From NCBI RefSeq assembly GCF_024498075.1, contig NZ_JANHOF010000004.1:434001-498000 (forward strand): DNA of 64,000 nucleotides, in the 5' to 3' direction. Shown here in pieces: positions 1 to 8,800 of the stretch. The stretch comes from Paenibacillus mendelii. GTDB taxonomy: Bacteria; Bacillota; Bacilli; Paenibacillales; Paenibacillaceae. Each line of letters begins with the position of its first letter. Position 1 is the first letter of the stretch. The notes beneath the pieces were generated by a model that saw only the letters and a program-made list of their open reading frames with translations, was not told the DNA's origin and did not search any database. Made by a program: the position numbers and the translations under genes.

Positions 1-303
1 AGACGTATACCCCCCGTCGATTCCTCTGCTGTTATCCCACAATCTCGGGGCCAGAATCTCAGCGACCAGACCGTGTTCATCCAGCACCCGGCGCATAGCC
101 GCGGCTTCCTTCAATACTTCCGCATTGGATTTGCTGTCGATATCGGGCACGACATCATCGTCATGGAACTGCACCCCTTCGAAGCCGAGCTCGCGATAGA
201 CTGCCAGCTTTTCTTGAAACGAATAAGAGGACCTGACAGGAGCCCCGAACGGGTCGCTCCCTTCGTGAATATTCCATGGTCCGAACGAGAATCGAAAAGT
301 CAT
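1..303 (-). CDS. Xylose isomerase-like TIM-barrel protein (partial)
   Basis: The gene starts with ATG at 303 and runs off the left edge, so only about 101 N-terminal residues are visible. They read MTFRFSFGPWNIHEG followed by a segment with FEGVQFHDDDVVPD. This Phe-His-Asp-Asp-Asp pattern resembles the first strand-helix units of class I xylose isomerases and related sugar isomerase/epimerase TIM barrels, where the residues help form the active site. The ribosome site AAAGGAG lies inside the last codons of the upstream oxidoreductase gene, whose stop codon is only 2 bases away, so the two are translated together. The substrate could be a xylose-like sugar or another polyol; the fragment is too short to decide. 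Confidence 0.7.
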   Translation of the reverse strand, partial: MTFRFSFGPWNIHEGSDPFGAPVRSSYSFQEKLAVYRELGFEGVQFHDDDVVPDIDSKSNAEVLKEAAAMRRVLDEHGLVAEILAPRLWDNSRGIDGGYTS

Positions 304-305
304 AG

Positions 306-1481
306 TTACATCTCTCCTTTGGATGGGATCTGAACCCATTGCCTGGATTCAGAGGAACGCTCTACGGCTTCCAATACTAGCTGATTTCGGTAGCCGTCTT
401 CGAAATTCGGCGTGGTGCTTTTGTTTTGGGCGATGCCGCTCATCATCTCATGCAACAGGTTGATAAAGGTATGCTCGTAGCCGATTATATGGCCTGCTGG
501 CCAATAGTTGCCTGTATAGGGATGGACCTCTTCGGTGCAATTGATCGTACGGAATCCCTGAAGACCCTTCTCATCTTCTTCCAGGTAAACCTCCAAGTTG
601 TTCATATTCTCCATATCCCAACGAACGGACCCCTTCGAGCCATTGATCTCGAAACGGTTGCCGTTGCGGTTGCCCTTCCCGAAGCGCGAAGCTTCGAATA
701 CACCTAAGGCACCGCCTTCGAAACGTGCGAGAAACGCCACTGCGTCGTCCACATCCACTTCTCCTGTACGGTCACTCTGCACCTGGGCATTCAGCCCGCC
801 GCTCATCTCGCCAAGCGGACGCTCCTTGATGAAGGTATGCATCATCCCGTTCACTTCCGTAAATTCACCAACCAGATAACGCGCCAGATCGATCGAATGC
901 GCCATCAGATCCCCGTGAGTGCCTGAGCCGCAAACCTCTTTTCGAAGCCTCCAGACGAGAGGGAAATTAGGATCCATGATCCAATCCTGCAGATAAGTAC
1001 CCCGCATATGATAGATCGTTCCGAGACGTCCGTCGTCGATTAACTGTTTCACATACCTGATTGCGGGAACGAAGCGATAGTTGTGACAAATCATGTTTGT
1101 AACACCCGCTTTGTTCACCGCATCCAGCATGCGCGATGCTTGCTCGACGTTCATGGCAAGCGGCTTCTCGCATAAAATATGCTTGCCCGCCTCGGCTGCC
1201 GCGATGGCGATTTCCACATGGGCATTGTTCGGCGTACAAATATCGATGAGATCGATGTCGTCCCGTTCGATCAGGCGGCGCCAATCCGTTTCATAAGAAG
1301 CCCATCCCATCTTCTCAGCCGCGCTTCGAACCCCTTCTTCATCACGGCCTGCGATCGCCTGCATCACAGGTTCTGCCTCGGGATCAAAATAAAAAGGGAG
1401 GTCTCGATAAGCATGGCTATGCGCTTTCCCCATAAACTTATAACCGATCATACCGACACGTATTTTACGCTTGGCTGTCAT
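306..1481 (-). CDS. Gfo/Idh/MocA family oxidoreductase
   Basis: This is a 391-residue NAD(P)-dependent sugar or inositol dehydrogenase of the Gfo/Idh/MocA family. The N-terminal Rossmann fold is seen in RVGMIGYKFMGKAHSHAY (residues 8-25), and the family motif CEKPLA, which carries the conserved lysine of the active site, lies near residue 104. The C-terminal half is the usual mixed alpha/beta substrate domain. Start ATG at 1481 has AGGAG 9 bases upstream. The ribosome site directly follows a two-unit hairpin repeat (1500-1611). The gene lies between a DegT aminotransferase and a xylose-isomerase-like gene, which fits oxidation of a sugar, aminosugar or cyclitol. The exact substrate is not evident. 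Confidence 0.9.
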   Translation of the reverse strand: MTAKRKIRVGMIGYKFMGKAHSHAYRDLPFYFDPEAEPVMQAIAGRDEEGVRSAAEKMGWASYETDWRRLIERDDIDLIDICTPNNAHVEIAIAAAEAGKHILCEKPLAMNVEQASRMLDAVNKAGVTNMICHNYRFVPAIRYVKQLIDDGRLGTIYHMRGTYLQDWIMDPNFPLVWRLRKEVCGSGTHGDLMAHSIDLARYLVGEFTEVNGMMHTFIKERPLGEMSGGLNAQVQSDRTGEVDVDDAVAFLARFEGGALGVFEASRFGKGNRNGNRFEINGSKGSVRWDMENMNNLEVYLEEDEKGLQGFRTINCTEEVHPYTGNYWPAGHIIGYEHTFINLLHEMMSGIAQNKSTTPNFEDGYRNQLVLEAVERSSESRQWVQIPSKGEM

Positions 1482-1499
1482 GTGATCACTCTCCTAAAA

Positions 1500-1611
1500 G
1501 TTTTGATACCATCGACCGTTAGGTCGTAGCAAAACTAGCTTCGTAAGCATCAGCTAAGTTTTGATACCTTAGACCGCAAGGTCGTAGCAAAACTAGCTTC
1601 GTAAGCATCAT
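1500..1611 (-). repeat. Intercistronic tandem hairpin repeat, two units (array A)
   Basis: Two head-to-tail units with a 58-base period. Read on the minus strand, each unit has GATGCTTACGAAGC, then AGTTTTGCT, a small hairpin (GACC loop GGTC), then GGTATCAAAAC. GTTTTG pairs with CAAAAC as an outer stem. The inner hairpin differs slightly between the units: loop TTGC with arms GACC/GGTC in one, loop TAAC with arms CGACC/GGTCG in the other. The last unit runs straight into CTTTTAGGAG, the ribosome site of the oxidoreductase gene. Related arrays lie at 11300-11427 and 61443-61772. Confidence 0.85.
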
Positions 1612-1639
1612 CCTTGCTCGGTCTTCTTAGACCGCTGAA

Positions 1640-2896
1640 CTAGAAGGATTCTGCTGTTTTGCAGATCGCGCGAATGACATCGTCGCAATCCTCATCCGTC
1701 ATACGCTGATGCAGTCCGATGGAAATTGCCCGGCTTAGCAAGTCAAGCGTAACGGGGCACATATCCGGCGAGTATTGGACATCCCCTTTGTAGCTCTGAC
1801 AGTTCCAAGGCGTATCTGTCTCGGAGGCACCTCTTTTCTCCATAACATAGGTCCAGTTTTTATAAATATGACGATCCGCAAATCCATTATTATTGATCGT
1901 CCCGTTCGGAATGCCTTCAAGCCCCAGCTTCTTCGAGAAGGCTTGCGACTGCTCCGCAGTCGGCAAATAGAAAACCAAGCTGTACGAAACATCTCCCTGC
2001 GGATCGGGGATGGTTTGCAGCTGTATGCTTTCCAAATGGCCGATGCCCGCAGTGATTGTACCTTTAATATGCTGAAGCTTCGATATGATGGCATGAATCC
2101 GTTCCGATTGCGCGAGCGCAAGTGCGGCATTAATTTCACTTAGCCGATAGTTCTCACCGGGAAACGACGGTTCTTGATTGCCCCCGTTCATATCCCAATA
2201 GACGAATGCGGAATCGTGATAGATATTCGCCCGGGCATACGTCTTCTCATCATTGGTCAAGAGCATGCCGCCCTCTCCCGCGGTAATGAGCTTATACTGC
2301 TGGAAGCTGAAGCAGCCTGCTTGACCGAAGGAACCCAGCGGCTTCCCTTGATAGGAGCCTCCATTCGCCTGCGCAACATCCTCAATGACAATAAGATTAT
2401 GCCTGCTTGCGACATCCAAGATGGCGTCCATGCGGCAAGGAACCCCGCGCATATGAACCGGAATAACCGCTTTCGTATGAGGAGTGATGGCCGCTTCGAA
2501 AGCCTGGGCGTTCATCGTCAAGGAATCGTCAACTTCCACAATTACCGGTACGGCACGGGCAGTGAGAACGGCCGCCGCCGTGGCGATATACGTATACGCA
2601 GGAACGATGACTTCATCCCCAGGACCAATACCGGCACCGATCAGCGCGGCAACGAGTGCTGAAGTTCCCGAATTAACGGCAAGCGCATACTTCGTTCCGA
2701 CCGTTTCCCGGTACAGCTTCTCCAACCGGTAAGCTTCCGATTGTTCTTTGTCCCCGCCGTAATAGCGGAATACCCGCTTCTTCTCCAATACCTGGAGAAC
2801 CAGATCCTTCTCCCGCTGCCCAAACTCCTCCGTGCTCAACATGCCGAAATCCCATGGCTTCGTTCGTACCGGTTGGAAGGTATTATCCGTGTTCAT
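1640..2896 (-). CDS. DegT/DnrJ/EryC1/StrS family aminotransferase
   Basis: A 418-residue PLP-dependent aminotransferase of the sugar-aminotransferase fold. Visible family marks are VNSGTSALVAALIGAGIGPGD for cofactor phosphate binding, VIEDVAQANGG with the PLP-ring aspartate, and SFQQYKLITAGEGG, whose lysine forms the Schiff base. Members transfer an amino group from glutamate or glutamine to a keto sugar or keto cyclitol, or run the reverse. The gene lies between a ceramidase-like gene (89-base gap) and an oxidoreductase gene in one minus-strand operon. A DegT enzyme with a Gfo/Idh dehydrogenase is also seen in aminosugar and aminocyclitol pathways (for example ntdA/ntdC of Bacillus), so the substrate is probably of that kind. 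That last step is inference. Confidence 0.88.
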   Translation of the reverse strand: MNTDNTFQPVRTKPWDFGMLSTEEFGQREKDLVLQVLEKKRVFRYYGGDKEQSEAYRLEKLYRETVGTKYALAVNSGTSALVAALIGAGIGPGDEVIVPAYTYIATAAAVLTARAVPVIVEVDDSLTMNAQAFEAAITPHTKAVIPVHMRGVPCRMDAILDVASRHNLIVIEDVAQANGGSYQGKPLGSFGQAGCFSFQQYKLITAGEGGMLLTNDEKTYARANIYHDSAFVYWDMNGGNQEPSFPGENYRLSEINAALALAQSERIHAIISKLQHIKGTITAGIGHLESIQLQTIPDPQGDVSYSLVFYLPTAEQSQAFSKKLGLEGIPNGTINNNGFADRHIYKNWTYVMEKRGASETDTPWNCQSYKGDVQYSPDMCPVTLDLLSRAISIGLHQRMTDEDCDDVIRAICKTAESF

Positions 2897-2985
2897 GCCG
2901 CGAGCCCCCTCTCAACTTTTACATCACCGATTGAACCTGACATACTAGCTGCTATGTTGATCATATTTATTCTCCTGTCCCGATT

Positions 2986-4173
2986 TTATGTTAACGCTCT
3001 GAGCAATTGTTTGGCCGCCTGAACGAAGATTTCGCTAGCCTCTTCGTTGTAAGGCGTGGTATTCATTTCGTAACCTCCGAGTCCATCATGGAACGCGCTG
3101 TGCGTTGGCAAATAGCCCGTATATCCGTTTGCGACTGCCGAGAACCACGTCGACGGGAATGGCGAGTCGGCTTGAAGGATATTCACATAGCCGTTGAACA
3201 CTTCGCAGGATGCCGAGAGAATGACCAAATCGCCAATTCGGTTACCATGCAATACGACAGGAATAGCGGGCTTAAAGTATCCCTTCCTAGTAGGCAATTC
3301 AACCCTTCGCTCCATACTTCTTAGAGGCAGACCGTCAAGGGGAGTTAATTGCTCGGTTACCTCCATGATTTGAAGATACAACTCATGCCCTCTGCGCTTT
3401 ACCCATGGATACGTATCCGTTTCTTCGTTGCGGTAATGCCCGAAGGGTCCGACATCCCCCAGAAACCCTTGAATGAACATCGCCGTAAATCCAGGTCCGG
3501 CATTCTCCTCCCATTCTTTCATAGCCAACCCCACAAATTCGGCGGATACCCGATTGAGAGGATTGGTCAGCAGCGTAGGGTGGACGGCACAATTCACGAG
3601 AGCCCCTATTAGCTCGCCAGCTTCAGTCTCGAACACAGCGACGTTCAGCGCGGTATCGATCGGATGCTCCTCATTATGCTGGAGGTTAGGCCGCCGGTAC
3701 GAAGCAATCCGATTGTGGCCCGATGCCGCTCGAATATGTACAGGCTGCAGATCTTGAGCTGCTTCAGCGATCGCCTGACCGATACGAGCTGTATACTTCG
3801 CACCGAGATGCTCCGGCGCACTATGGGTGTGCGTAGCATGAACGGACAGCGCGTCCTCCTTGACCCCGGCCAATACCGCCCATTCCCGGCGGGTGCCTTC
3901 CGGAAAGGTCTGCAGCAAATGACGATACGTGCCTACTTTGCCAGACGGATCGGATGCTTGGAAGGTGATCTCATTCGTCAGGCAGCAATCTACGCTAACC
4001 ATAACCTGACGGCGCCTCCCCTCCTCCAAGACGAGAACGCGGGCGTATAGATCATCGAGAATGTCTGATGCCGTTTCGGCAATATAGACATTTGGGTCAT
4101 ACCCTTGCAGAGGAGCAGATTCCTCCGGCGTGATTTTTACTTTGCGGAAAGCTGCTTTCAACGTATTCGCCAT
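2986..4173 (-). CDS. Neutral/alkaline ceramidase N-terminal domain-like hydrolase
   Basis: A 395-residue protein like the N-terminal domain of neutral/alkaline non-lysosomal ceramidases. It begins AAFRKVKITPEES..LQGYDP and has the conserved VSVDCCL segment, the metal-site-like SVHATHTHSAPEH (around residues 110-122), and NCAVHPTLL with a further histidine. There is no signal peptide, so it probably acts in the cytoplasm. Bacterial relatives next to sugar-catabolic genes are usually not true ceramidases; an amide or glycoside hydrolase role on the operon substrate is possible but unproven. It is the first gene of the operon reading leftward from a strong promoter at about 4285-4313. The start at 4173 is supported by GAGGTG upstream. 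Confidence 0.8.
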   Translation of the reverse strand: MANTLKAAFRKVKITPEESAPLQGYDPNVYIAETASDILDDLYARVLVLEEGRRRQVMVSVDCCLTNEITFQASDPSGKVGTYRHLLQTFPEGTRREWAVLAGVKEDALSVHATHTHSAPEHLGAKYTARIGQAIAEAAQDLQPVHIRAASGHNRIASYRRPNLQHNEEHPIDTALNVAVFETEAGELIGALVNCAVHPTLLTNPLNRVSAEFVGLAMKEWEENAGPGFTAMFIQGFLGDVGPFGHYRNEETDTYPWVKRRGHELYLQIMEVTEQLTPLDGLPLRSMERRVELPTRKGYFKPAIPVVLHGNRIGDLVILSASCEVFNGYVNILQADSPFPSTWFSAVANGYTGYLPTHSAFHDGLGGYEMNTTPYNEEASEIFVQAAKQLLRALT

Positions 4174-4277
4174 AATTCACCTCTTCTTCGAATGGAAGCT
4201 TCTCAATGAACAACTTCAACCCTCGCTTACCACTTTCCCGTGAAGTAATTGCATCCCGTAACACACAATTACTTTAC

Positions 4278-4321
4278 TAGATGAATTATATATCACACCC
4301 CGCTGGATGTAAACCCTTTCT
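4278..4321 (-). promoter_or_regulatory. Sigma-A promoter with overlapping cre-like CcpA site
   Basis: On the minus strand TTTACA (4308-4313) is followed by exactly 17 bases and TATAAT (4285-4290). This is a near-consensus promoter for the leftward operon starting at 4173. On the plus strand TGTAAACCCTTTCT (4308-4321) matches the cre consensus TGWAARCGYTWNCW at all but one position, and it covers the -35 box. CcpA repression of a catabolic operon would fit. CcpA binding is inference. Confidence 0.65.
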
Positions 4322-4368
4322 TATCCTGAAATTCCAATGTATTTATTCCTATGAAGGCAGTACAAACG

Positions 4369-4405
4369 ACGAACAAGCCGATCCTGGCGGGATGGGCTTG
4401 TTCGT
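4369..4405 (-). terminator. Terminator hairpin after the ROK gene
   Basis: ACGAACAAGCC (4369-4379) and GGCTTGTTCGT (4395-4405) form a perfect 11-base-pair stem just downstream of the ROK gene. The tail on the minus strand is only moderately T-rich. Confidence 0.6.
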
Positions 4406-4434
4406 TGAATGAAACGTATCTAAGGGGGACAATA

Positions 4435-5571
4435 TCAAATCTGCTCGATGTCTTCAGATAGATAGAAATTGCCGGCTAATGCCAACGCACCCATGACGCC
4501 TTGACGGTCATGAAAGGTGCTTTTCTCCAATTTCATCCCAACGGTTGCAAACCGGTTTGCCCTTAATAGGATCGTTCGCTTAACCTCTTCGAATAGAAGA
4601 GGAAAGTGATCGAATACGGGGCCGCCAACATAGATTGCAGCCGGATTAAATAAATTAATAACGTTGCTCAGCACAACTCCGATGGACTTCCCTCCTGTGA
4701 CACATACATCCAGCGCATTCTTATTGTTCATGCGGTATGCATCCAATAGAAGACGCCCGTCGCTTTCTTTCTTCTGATATTCTTCTTCCAGCATCGGATA
4801 CGTAACAGTAGTCTCCAAGCATCCATAATTCCCGCATAAGCACCGGTAGGAGGTATCGTCAACCGTGATATGCCCAAGCAAACCAGCTACGTTGTTTAAT
4901 CCTCGAAGCGGCTGGCCGTTAATGAAGATGCCCGCTACCACCCCGAACGCGATATGCACGACGATAAAGTCATTCACAGCTTTGGCTTTGCCAAGCATCT
5001 TCTCCGCATAAGCCATCGCCCGCCCGCTCTCCTCCAAATAAACAGGGCAAGCGTATCGCTGCTTGAGCACATGCCTAATATTCACATTGTCCCAGCCCTT
5101 GCAGTTAGGAATATTCAAGATTTCACTTCGCTCCGTGTTAATAATCCCGGTTACTCCTACACCAATCGCATCAACCTTCTCACGCTGCGATACGCTCAAG
5201 AAGGAATCGATCCGCGCCATCAGCTCCTCCAGCACATTCTCCTTGCCTTCGAATTCATCCATCAAAAATTCCTGTTCATGGCTGATCTCCAGATTATGAT
5301 CCGCCAGGGCAAGCCGGACCCGGTATCCACCGATATCGACGCCTAGAAAACAAAATTTATCGGGATTCGGATAGAGCAGGACTTCCTTCCTTCCCAGTCC
5401 ATTGCCGATTCGATTCCCTTCTATAATGTACTTCTGTTCCAAAAGCACTTTGCTGATATTCGTTATAGACGCCTGGGATAGCCCGGTTTTATCGGCAATT
5501 GCTTTCCTGGAAACGCCGTCGCTTTGTTGAATGGTTTTGATAACTAGCAGTTCCGACGGGTTTAATTTCAT
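4435..5571 (-). CDS. ROK family transcriptional repressor
   Basis: A 378-residue regulator of the ROK (repressor, ORF, kinase) family. Residues 1-65 form a winged helix-turn-helix (GVSRKAIADKTGLSQASITN). The sugar-kinase-like domain follows, with LGVDIGGYRVRLALAD (ATP/sugar fold), GVGVTGIIN, and the zinc motif CLCGNYGCLE near residue 245. Such proteins sense a sugar or sugar phosphate. It has its own promoter (5602-5630) and a terminator, so it is a single-gene unit between two catabolic operons and probably represses one or both. An inverted repeat in its promoter suggests autoregulation, and a half-site of the same sequence occurs at the promoter of the operon starting at 4173. Confidence 0.9.
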   Translation of the reverse strand: MKLNPSELLVIKTIQQSDGVSRKAIADKTGLSQASITNISKVLLEQKYIIEGNRIGNGLGRKEVLLYPNPDKFCFLGVDIGGYRVRLALADHNLEISHEQEFLMDEFEGKENVLEELMARIDSFLSVSQREKVDAIGVGVTGIINTERSEILNIPNCKGWDNVNIRHVLKQRYACPVYLEESGRAMAYAEKMLGKAKAVNDFIVVHIAFGVVAGIFINGQPLRGLNNVAGLLGHITVDDTSYRCLCGNYGCLETTVTYPMLEEEYQKKESDGRLLLDAYRMNNKNALDVCVTGGKSIGVVLSNVINLFNPAAIYVGGPVFDHFPLLFEEVKRTILLRANRFATVGMKLEKSTFHDRQGVMGALALAGNFYLSEDIEQI

Positions 5572-5601
5572 TTATTTCATCCCTTCTCAAACATTTGCTC
5601 T

Positions 5602-5630
5602 ATTATATCAAATATAATTCATTCCGTAAA
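5602..5630 (-). promoter_or_regulatory. ROK gene promoter with palindromic operator candidate
   Basis: On the minus strand TTTACG (5625-5630), 17 bases, then TATAAT (5602-5607). The perfect inverted repeat ATTATAT-CAA-ATATAAT (5602-5618) covers the -10 box and part of the spacer. It is placed where an autorepressor would bind. Confidence 0.55.
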
Positions 5631-5695
5631 ATAACTAAAGTGCAGCTGTCCCATATGGAAAAGCTTCAGCAGTCAGGGAGCTGAGCCGGCTCAAT

Positions 5696-5731
5696 ACAAA
5701 AACAGACCACACCCGAAAGGGCATGGTCTGT
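5696..5731 (-). terminator. Rho-independent terminator after the M20 peptidase gene
   Basis: Read on the minus strand, ACAGACCA..TGGTCTGT forms an 8-base-pair outer stem, with an inner CCC/GGG stem closed by a TTTC loop, and is followed by a run of five T. It ends the operon class III aminotransferase - dehydratase - M20 peptidase. Confidence 0.85.
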
Positions 5732-5755
5732 CTTATTTACAACTTGCTCAGCGAT

Positions 5756-6931
5756 CTATGCGTTCAACGCTAAAAAATCATCGATAAAACGCAGATAGGA
5801 TCTTGTAGTCGTCTCCAGCTCTTGGATTTCGACATACTCGACATCTCCGTGAGCCGTACGGAAATCGGGTCCATGACATAATACGGGCACTCCGAGAGCC
5901 TGGCCGAAGATGCCTGCATCCGTAACGACCTTCTTCCCAACCAACGGAAATTCGATATTCCGTTCCGCAATCACAGACCGGCGCAGCGCATGAACGGCCT
6001 CGCTGTTTTTATCGATCCGATATCCGTCCCGGACCTTCTTCATATCGAGCTTGATTTCCACGCCATGGGCCGCGGCGATTTTCTCTAATCCCTCGCTTGT
6101 CGCCCGTACCACATCCTCGAACTTCTCATCGGGTGCGTATCGTCTCACACCGGTAATGGATGCCGTTGATGGAAACTGATTATAGAACTTGCCGCTTTCA
6201 ATTGCGCCGACGAAATAGGATGCATGTCCGATATCCTCGATTTCCGTCTTCGCAAGCTCCGCATTCCATTGCTCGAACAATTGGACGACTTCAGCTGCGA
6301 TGGTGATTGGATGTGGGGTACCAAAGGGTGCTTGAAGCTGATGACAGGTCTCGCCTGAACGCTCGATCACGATATCGAATGTTGCCGAACCAAGCTGTGC
6401 CACCGTGCAATCCGACGTAGCGCCTTCCAATACAACGACCACATCCGCCTTGAGCGGTACCCGCTCGACTAGGGCAACGAGGTCTTCGCCACGTCCACCC
6501 GGACTCTCATGCAGGCTGTTTGCAATCATCATGATCCGTCCCGGAAGCTTGGTGTTCGTTTCTTGAAGACAGCGCAATACTTCCAGCATACATGCCAGGG
6601 AGCCCTTCATATCGCATGTTCCTCTGCCATAAATGCGTCCGTCGCGAACTGTCGCTTCATCATGAGCAAGCGGGATGACATCCATATGACCATTGAAAAT
6701 GATCGTTTTTCCGGAAGCTTCGTCTCCGTCTCCATATACAGCAACCAGTGTCGGATTGTTCGGATAAAACTCGTAGCGCACGACCGAGCATCCCACTTCC
6801 TTGAGCATCTGTTCATAGCGGTCGGCAACGTCCATCGAATCACCGGTTATGCTTTTAATATTCACAAGCTCCAGCGTGTCACGAATGAGGCGCTCGGTAT
6901 CCACTTTGTCCAGAATGGTCTGTAATGACAT
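5756..6931 (-). CDS. M20 family metallopeptidase/deacylase (ArgE/DapE type)
   Basis: A 391-residue two-zinc amidohydrolase. Metal ligands and catalytic residues are visible: GHMDVIP (around 81-87), GRGTCDMKG with the bridging aspartate, ANSLHESPGGRG with the catalytic glutamate and next ligand, and CHGPDFRTAHGDVEYV with the last histidine. Family members remove acyl groups from amino acids or dipeptides (ArgE, DapE, acetylornithine or succinyl-diaminopimelate type). Here it lies last in an operon with an aminotransferase and a sugar-acid-type dehydratase rather than with lysine or arginine genes, so a catabolic deacylase is more likely than DapE. The substrate is unknown. Confidence 0.87.
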   Translation of the reverse strand: MSLQTILDKVDTERLIRDTLELVNIKSITGDSMDVADRYEQMLKEVGCSVVRYEFYPNNPTLVAVYGDGDEASGKTIIFNGHMDVIPLAHDEATVRDGRIYGRGTCDMKGSLACMLEVLRCLQETNTKLPGRIMMIANSLHESPGGRGEDLVALVERVPLKADVVVVLEGATSDCTVAQLGSATFDIVIERSGETCHQLQAPFGTPHPITIAAEVVQLFEQWNAELAKTEIEDIGHASYFVGAIESGKFYNQFPSTASITGVRRYAPDEKFEDVVRATSEGLEKIAAAHGVEIKLDMKKVRDGYRIDKNSEAVHALRRSVIAERNIEFPLVGKKVVTDAGIFGQALGVPVLCHGPDFRTAHGDVEYVEIQELETTTRSYLRFIDDFLALNA

Positions 6932-7024
6932 GATTCATTCGTCCTCCCTCATCTTATTAAGATACATTCCTTGATCGAAAGCCATAGCGGCTTACGAGAA
7001 TCCTGCCGTCATGCAGCTTGTCTT

Positions 7025-8758
7025 CTAACCTCTGCCGACAATGGGAGGAACGAATACAGCGTCTTCTTTGCTGTCGGGACGCAGGACATCCAGATCGCAG
7101 CCCTCTGGGGCCTGCAGGGTATGGTCGGCGAACAGTCTTGGATATCCTCTTGTATGCTGCGGCTTAGGCGGCTGCCATGCTGCAAGCCGGGCCGCTATTT
7201 CGCTGTCGTCCAGGTCGAGGCGTATCGTCGACGCTTCAACGTCCAGCTCGATCCAATCGCCTTCTCTTACGATCGCAAGAGGCCCGCCAATCGCCGCTTC
7301 CGGCGCGGCGTGGAGAATTACAGCGCCATAGCTGGTTCCGCTCATGCGCGCATCGCTGATCCGCACCATGTCTCGAACGCCTTGACGCAGCAGCTTCGCT
7401 GGAATCGGGATGGAGCCCCATTCAGGCATGCCCATCGCTACGGGTCCGCAGTGCTTCAACACCAAGACATTGTCTTCGGTGGCTTCAAGATCATCGCGGT
7501 CGATGCGAGCCAGCATTTCTTCGTAGCTTTCAAAAACAATGGCCTGCCCGCGATGCTTGAACAGATGAGGCGAGACGGCGGATTTCTTGATGACCGCACC
7601 CTGCGGTGCGAGATTACCCTTCAATATCGCTAAACCAGCACGCTCTTTGAATGGTGCATTCAGCGCCGAAATGACTTCAGCAGCCGCTTCGTATTCGGGC
7701 ATCTCTCGGCCATAGATTTGCCCAATCGTCTCGCCGGTGCAGCCCAGACAATCTTGATCGAGCAGCGGCATGATATTGTGGATGACCCGACGCAGACCGC
7801 CTGCTTTGAAGAAGTCATCCATGCTGTGAGACCCGCTAGGCTGCAGATTAACGACCAGCGGGACTTCTTCGGTGAGCTCCTCATAGCGCTCGATTGGGAT
7901 TCGAATGCCGAATCTGCCCGCTATCGCTGTCAGGTGGATCGCCGCATTCGTGGAGCCGCCGGTTGCCGCGAGCAGCTTGATCGCATTATTGAAAGCAGGC
8001 TCCGTCATTAATTTGGAAGGCGTTAAATTCTCCCTGACCATCTCTACAATCCGGAAACCTGTCGCTTCCGCAGCGATTTTACGACGCGCATCGGTAGCGG
8101 GAATGCTGGACGTACCAGGGAGCATCATGCCGAGCATCTCGGACAGACCCTTCATCGTGGAGGCCGATCCCATCACCGGACACCCGCCCAGACTGCAAGA
8201 GATCGACTGCTCCAGCTCCTTCCATTCTTCTTCGGAGAGAATCCCTGCCTTATAATCATCGGAATACTTCCACAGGTCTGTTCCGTAGTTAACCGTCTTT
8301 CCGCGGAAGCTCCCCGACGAGCGATGGCCAGCTGCAAACTGCAGCGCCGGCAAATCGCAGCTGGCCGCGGCCATCAGCTGCGCAGGAACCGTCTTGTCGC
8401 ATTCGCATAGCATCACAACGCCGTCAATCGGCTGCGAGCGGATGCTTTCCTCGAGATCCATGGAGAGCAGGTTCCGATACAGCAGGTCCGACGGCTTCAT
8501 AAAATCGGCCGGCGTCGATATCGTATGCATCTCGATCGGGTAACCTCCGGAGAGCAATACGCCTCTCTTAACGTATTCAACAAGCTCTTTATGCGGATAA
8601 TTGCAGCTGTTCAAGTCATTCCAAGCATTGAATATACCGATGATCGGCTTGCCGACAAACGTGTCTGGATTGTGTCCCATAGCCCGCATGGCCGTTCGGT
8701 GCTGAAAGGTTAATTCCTCGTTCTCATTCTCAAACCACTCGCTGCTGCGTAATTTCAT
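7025..8758 (-). CDS. IlvD/Edd family dehydratase (sugar-acid type)
   Basis: A 577-residue iron-sulfur dehydratase. The cluster cysteines lie in CECDKT (about residue 122), GCPVMGSASTM and DCLGCTGET, and the C-terminal domain has the usual RISDARMSGTSYG segment. The N-terminus MKLRSSEWFENEN resembles the sugar-acid dehydratases of the family (arabinonate, xylonate and related) more than dihydroxy-acid dehydratase of valine synthesis, and no ilv genes are near. It would remove water from a sugar acid to give a 2-keto-3-deoxy acid. It lies between the class III aminotransferase (42-base gap) and the M20 gene (93-base gap). GGGGAG precedes the start. Sugar-acid substrate is an inference. Confidence 0.87.
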   Translation of the reverse strand: MKLRSSEWFENENEELTFQHRTAMRAMGHNPDTFVGKPIIGIFNAWNDLNSCNYPHKELVEYVKRGVLLSGGYPIEMHTISTPADFMKPSDLLYRNLLSMDLEESIRSQPIDGVVMLCECDKTVPAQLMAAASCDLPALQFAAGHRSSGSFRGKTVNYGTDLWKYSDDYKAGILSEEEWKELEQSISCSLGGCPVMGSASTMKGLSEMLGMMLPGTSSIPATDARRKIAAEATGFRIVEMVRENLTPSKLMTEPAFNNAIKLLAATGGSTNAAIHLTAIAGRFGIRIPIERYEELTEEVPLVVNLQPSGSHSMDDFFKAGGLRRVIHNIMPLLDQDCLGCTGETIGQIYGREMPEYEAAAEVISALNAPFKERAGLAILKGNLAPQGAVIKKSAVSPHLFKHRGQAIVFESYEEMLARIDRDDLEATEDNVLVLKHCGPVAMGMPEWGSIPIPAKLLRQGVRDMVRISDARMSGTSYGAVILHAAPEAAIGGPLAIVREGDWIELDVEASTIRLDLDDSEIAARLAAWQPPKPQHTRGYPRLFADHTLQAPEGCDLDVLRPDSKEDAVFVPPIVGRG

Positions 8759-8800
8759 GATGCTCCCCTTTCGAGATCGTCCTCTTTATCTCTTCAACGT

